Positions 62,852 through 64,000 of a stretch of DNA of 64,000 nt are shown piece by piece; positions within the stretch are counted from its first letter, which is position 1; the number at the start of each line of letters is the position of its first letter. The notes beneath the pieces were generated by a model, which did no database searches, had not been told where the DNA came from, and saw only the letters and a list, made by a program, of their open reading frames with translations. This DNA comes from Tenacibaculum sp. 190524A02b (GTDB lineage Bacteria; Bacteroidota; Bacteroidia; Flavobacteriales; Flavobacteriaceae). A program made the translations under genes and the position numbers. The stretch lies in contig NZ_OZ038525.1 in the NCBI RefSeq assembly GCF_964036645.1, positions 2,688,501 to 2,752,500 of the forward strand, in the 5' to 3' direction.

Positions 62852-63730
62852 TTACACTACTTTTTGTAGAACTACTTTTTGATTACTGATTGACTCTATA
62901 AAAGCATTAAGCGGTCTTCTTATAAAGTTTTCAGGCTGTTTTATACCTCTTTTCAATAATTCTTTTTCAATAATCTCTTGAGCGTGATAACCTACTGAAC
63001 CAATAAAATACAATGGTACTTTTGTTAGTTCTTCTTTATACTGAAGTAATTGCTTATCTATAAATTCACTTACACATAAAGTTATTATTTCTTTGGCATA
63101 TGGATGCTCTATATTTTCAAATAGAAAACGAGCAAACTTTGCAAGGTATTTATTAGGCATTTTTGAGCTATATAACTTCTTCAATACCTTTTCATCACTC
63201 ATTTTAAAGCTTTTTTCTAATGAAAACCTTAAGTCATCTGGTAACTTTTTATAATAATAACTCTTTAACACTTCTTTTCCTAAATGATTGCCACTTCCCT
63301 CATCCATTAACATATACCCCATTGCTTTCACCCTTTGCTCAATCTTCTCTCCATTAAAAAAACAACAATTAGACCCTGTTCCTAAAATGCAAACTACAGA
63401 CGGATCTTGAGAAGCAGCAAAAACAGCCAACATTAAATCTTCTTTTACAATAACTGTAGATACATTTTCAAAATTATTACGAAGTATTAATTCTATTTTT
63501 TCTTCACTCGCCGAGTTATTACAACCAGCACCAAAAAAATAAATGGTATGTATATATTGTTGGTATTTAAAAAGCTTTGAACAACTGTTGAAAATTTCAA
63601 CTATATCTTTCTTTTTTAAAACGGAAGGATTTATTCCTTTGGTTCTTTCTCTTGTAATTATATTATTACTAGAATCATCCAGTAAAATCCAATCACATTT
63701 TGTAGAGCCACTATCTGCAATTAATATCAT
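62852..63730 (-). CDS. BadF/BadG/BcrA/BcrD-family ATPase, N-acetylglucosamine kinase-like
   Basis: 292 residues. The ASKHA fold motifs are present: LIADSGSTKCDWILLD (phosphate-1), FGAGCNN, LGTGSNCCFF (phosphate-2) and MDEGSGNHLGK; this is the usual form of Bacteroidota GlcNAc kinases. It probably phosphorylates an amino sugar. An 11-bp gap separates it from the partial gene upstream. Confidence 0.9.
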   Translation of the reverse strand: MILIADSGSTKCDWILLDDSSNNIITRERTKGINPSVLKKKDIVEIFNSCSKLFKYQQYIHTIYFFGAGCNNSASEEKIELILRNNFENVSTVIVKEDLMLAVFAASQDPSVVCILGTGSNCCFFNGEKIEQRVKAMGYMLMDEGSGNHLGKEVLKSYYYKKLPDDLRFSLEKSFKMSDEKVLKKLYSSKMPNKYLAKFARFLFENIEHPYAKEIITLCVSEFIDKQLLQYKEELTKVPLYFIGSVGYHAQEIIEKELLKRGIKQPENFIRRPLNAFIESISNQKVVLQKVV

Positions 63731-63740
63731 AATAAGTATT

Positions 63741-64000
63741 CTAAGAAACGTCTAATTGTAAATTATAATGTTTTATTTTATCTAATAAGTTATTTACTAA
63801 ATCTTTCCCTAATTTTAATCCATTAGAATCTTTTACTAATTTCTTATTAGAATGCACTATACTATTTACCATTTTATTGATAACAATTATTGGCAAATGC
63901 TTTTCAGAAAGCCTAATAAGATATTTGTTGTCTTCAGCATGTCTTTGTGGAAACAATGAAGGTGATATAATTAAACCATCAATAATATCCTCTGACAACA
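63741..64000 (-). CDS. Partial gene: truncated LacI-type effector domain (runs off the window)
   Basis: Only the last about 85 codons lie in the window, ending 11 bp before the kinase gene. The segment DGLIISPSLFPQ ... HLPIIVINKMV ... VKDSNGLKLGKDLVNNLLDKI looks like the middle of a LacI/PurR sugar-binding domain ('DGiiisps...lPvVliNr...DN..G...a..hL'). A normal LacI protein would continue some 130 residues further, so the protein is either truncated, frame-shifted or of another family with a similar stretch. Confidence 0.4.
   Translation of the reverse strand, partial: LSEDIIDGLIISPSLFPQRHAEDNKYLIRLSEKHLPIIVINKMVNSIVHSNKKLVKDSNGLKLGKDLVNNLLDKIKHYNLQLDVS

Overview
The window is about 64 kb of AT-rich, gene-dense chromosome from a Bacteroidota member, most likely a marine Flavobacteriaceae of the Tenacibaculum/Polaribacter kind. 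Evidence for this: type IX secretion sorting tails, a CarboxypepD_reg TonB receptor, DUF4293/DUF4230/DUF4252/BT_3928-family proteins, a Rho with a long Asn/His-rich insertion, few Shine-Dalgarno sequences, and -7 boxes of the Bacteroidota form TAnnTTTG. No phage, IS transposase or CRISPR array was seen. This is judged from sequence reading alone; no database search was run.

Layout. 1-8.9 kb: outer-membrane barrel, NtrC-type regulator without a DNA-binding domain, MscS channel, ABC-2 exporter, and a large secreted leucine-rich-repeat protein. 9.0-15.4 kb: a MarR-controlled fatty-acid beta-oxidation operon (MarR, FadB/FadN-like, thiolase, acyl-CoA dehydrogenase) interrupted by a four-helix-bundle 'intervening sequence' gene. 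15.5-22.9 kb: rhomboid protease, Lrp regulator divergent from a PLP histidine decarboxylase, thioredoxin reductase, tRNA-Pro(TGG), an OmpR-type two-component system and a secreted M43 metalloprotease.

23.2-33.4 kb is the accessory highlight. A leftward operon encodes an outer-membrane barrel, a 61-residue precursor peptide with a tandem W-S-R core, a radical SAM/SPASM maturase, a HExxH peptide-modification enzyme, a C39-peptidase ABC exporter and a miniature HlyD-like protein: a complete RiPP pathway. Next to it lie a LuxI/FeeM-like acyl synthase, a LuxR-type regulator and a ThiF-like E1 enzyme. A palindrome TACACTNNAGTGTA sits upstream of the barrel/RiPP operon, the acyl synthase and thiF at nearly the same distance from the -7 box, which suggests one LuxR-controlled, possibly cell-density-dependent, regulon.

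33.4-39.1 kb: a TPR/HTH regulator, a TonB receptor and a beta-propeller phytase lipoprotein, a phosphate-scavenging locus. 39.3-44.3 kb: housekeeping genes including 5-FTHF cyclo-ligase and Rho. 44.8-48.4 kb: a NarL/lipoprotein/TPR-histidine-kinase module. 48.9-49.8 kb: four tandem minus-strand small-RNA-like units, each with a TTAAC-N4-GTTAA palindrome exactly 22 bp upstream of a TAnnTTTG box and ending in a hairpin plus poly-U. 50.0-64 kb: TruA, an ABC exporter, CdaA, FolP, LOG-family protein, CrcB, other housekeeping genes, a 42-bp minisatellite, tRNA-Pro(GGG) and an N-acetylglucosamine-kinase-like gene.
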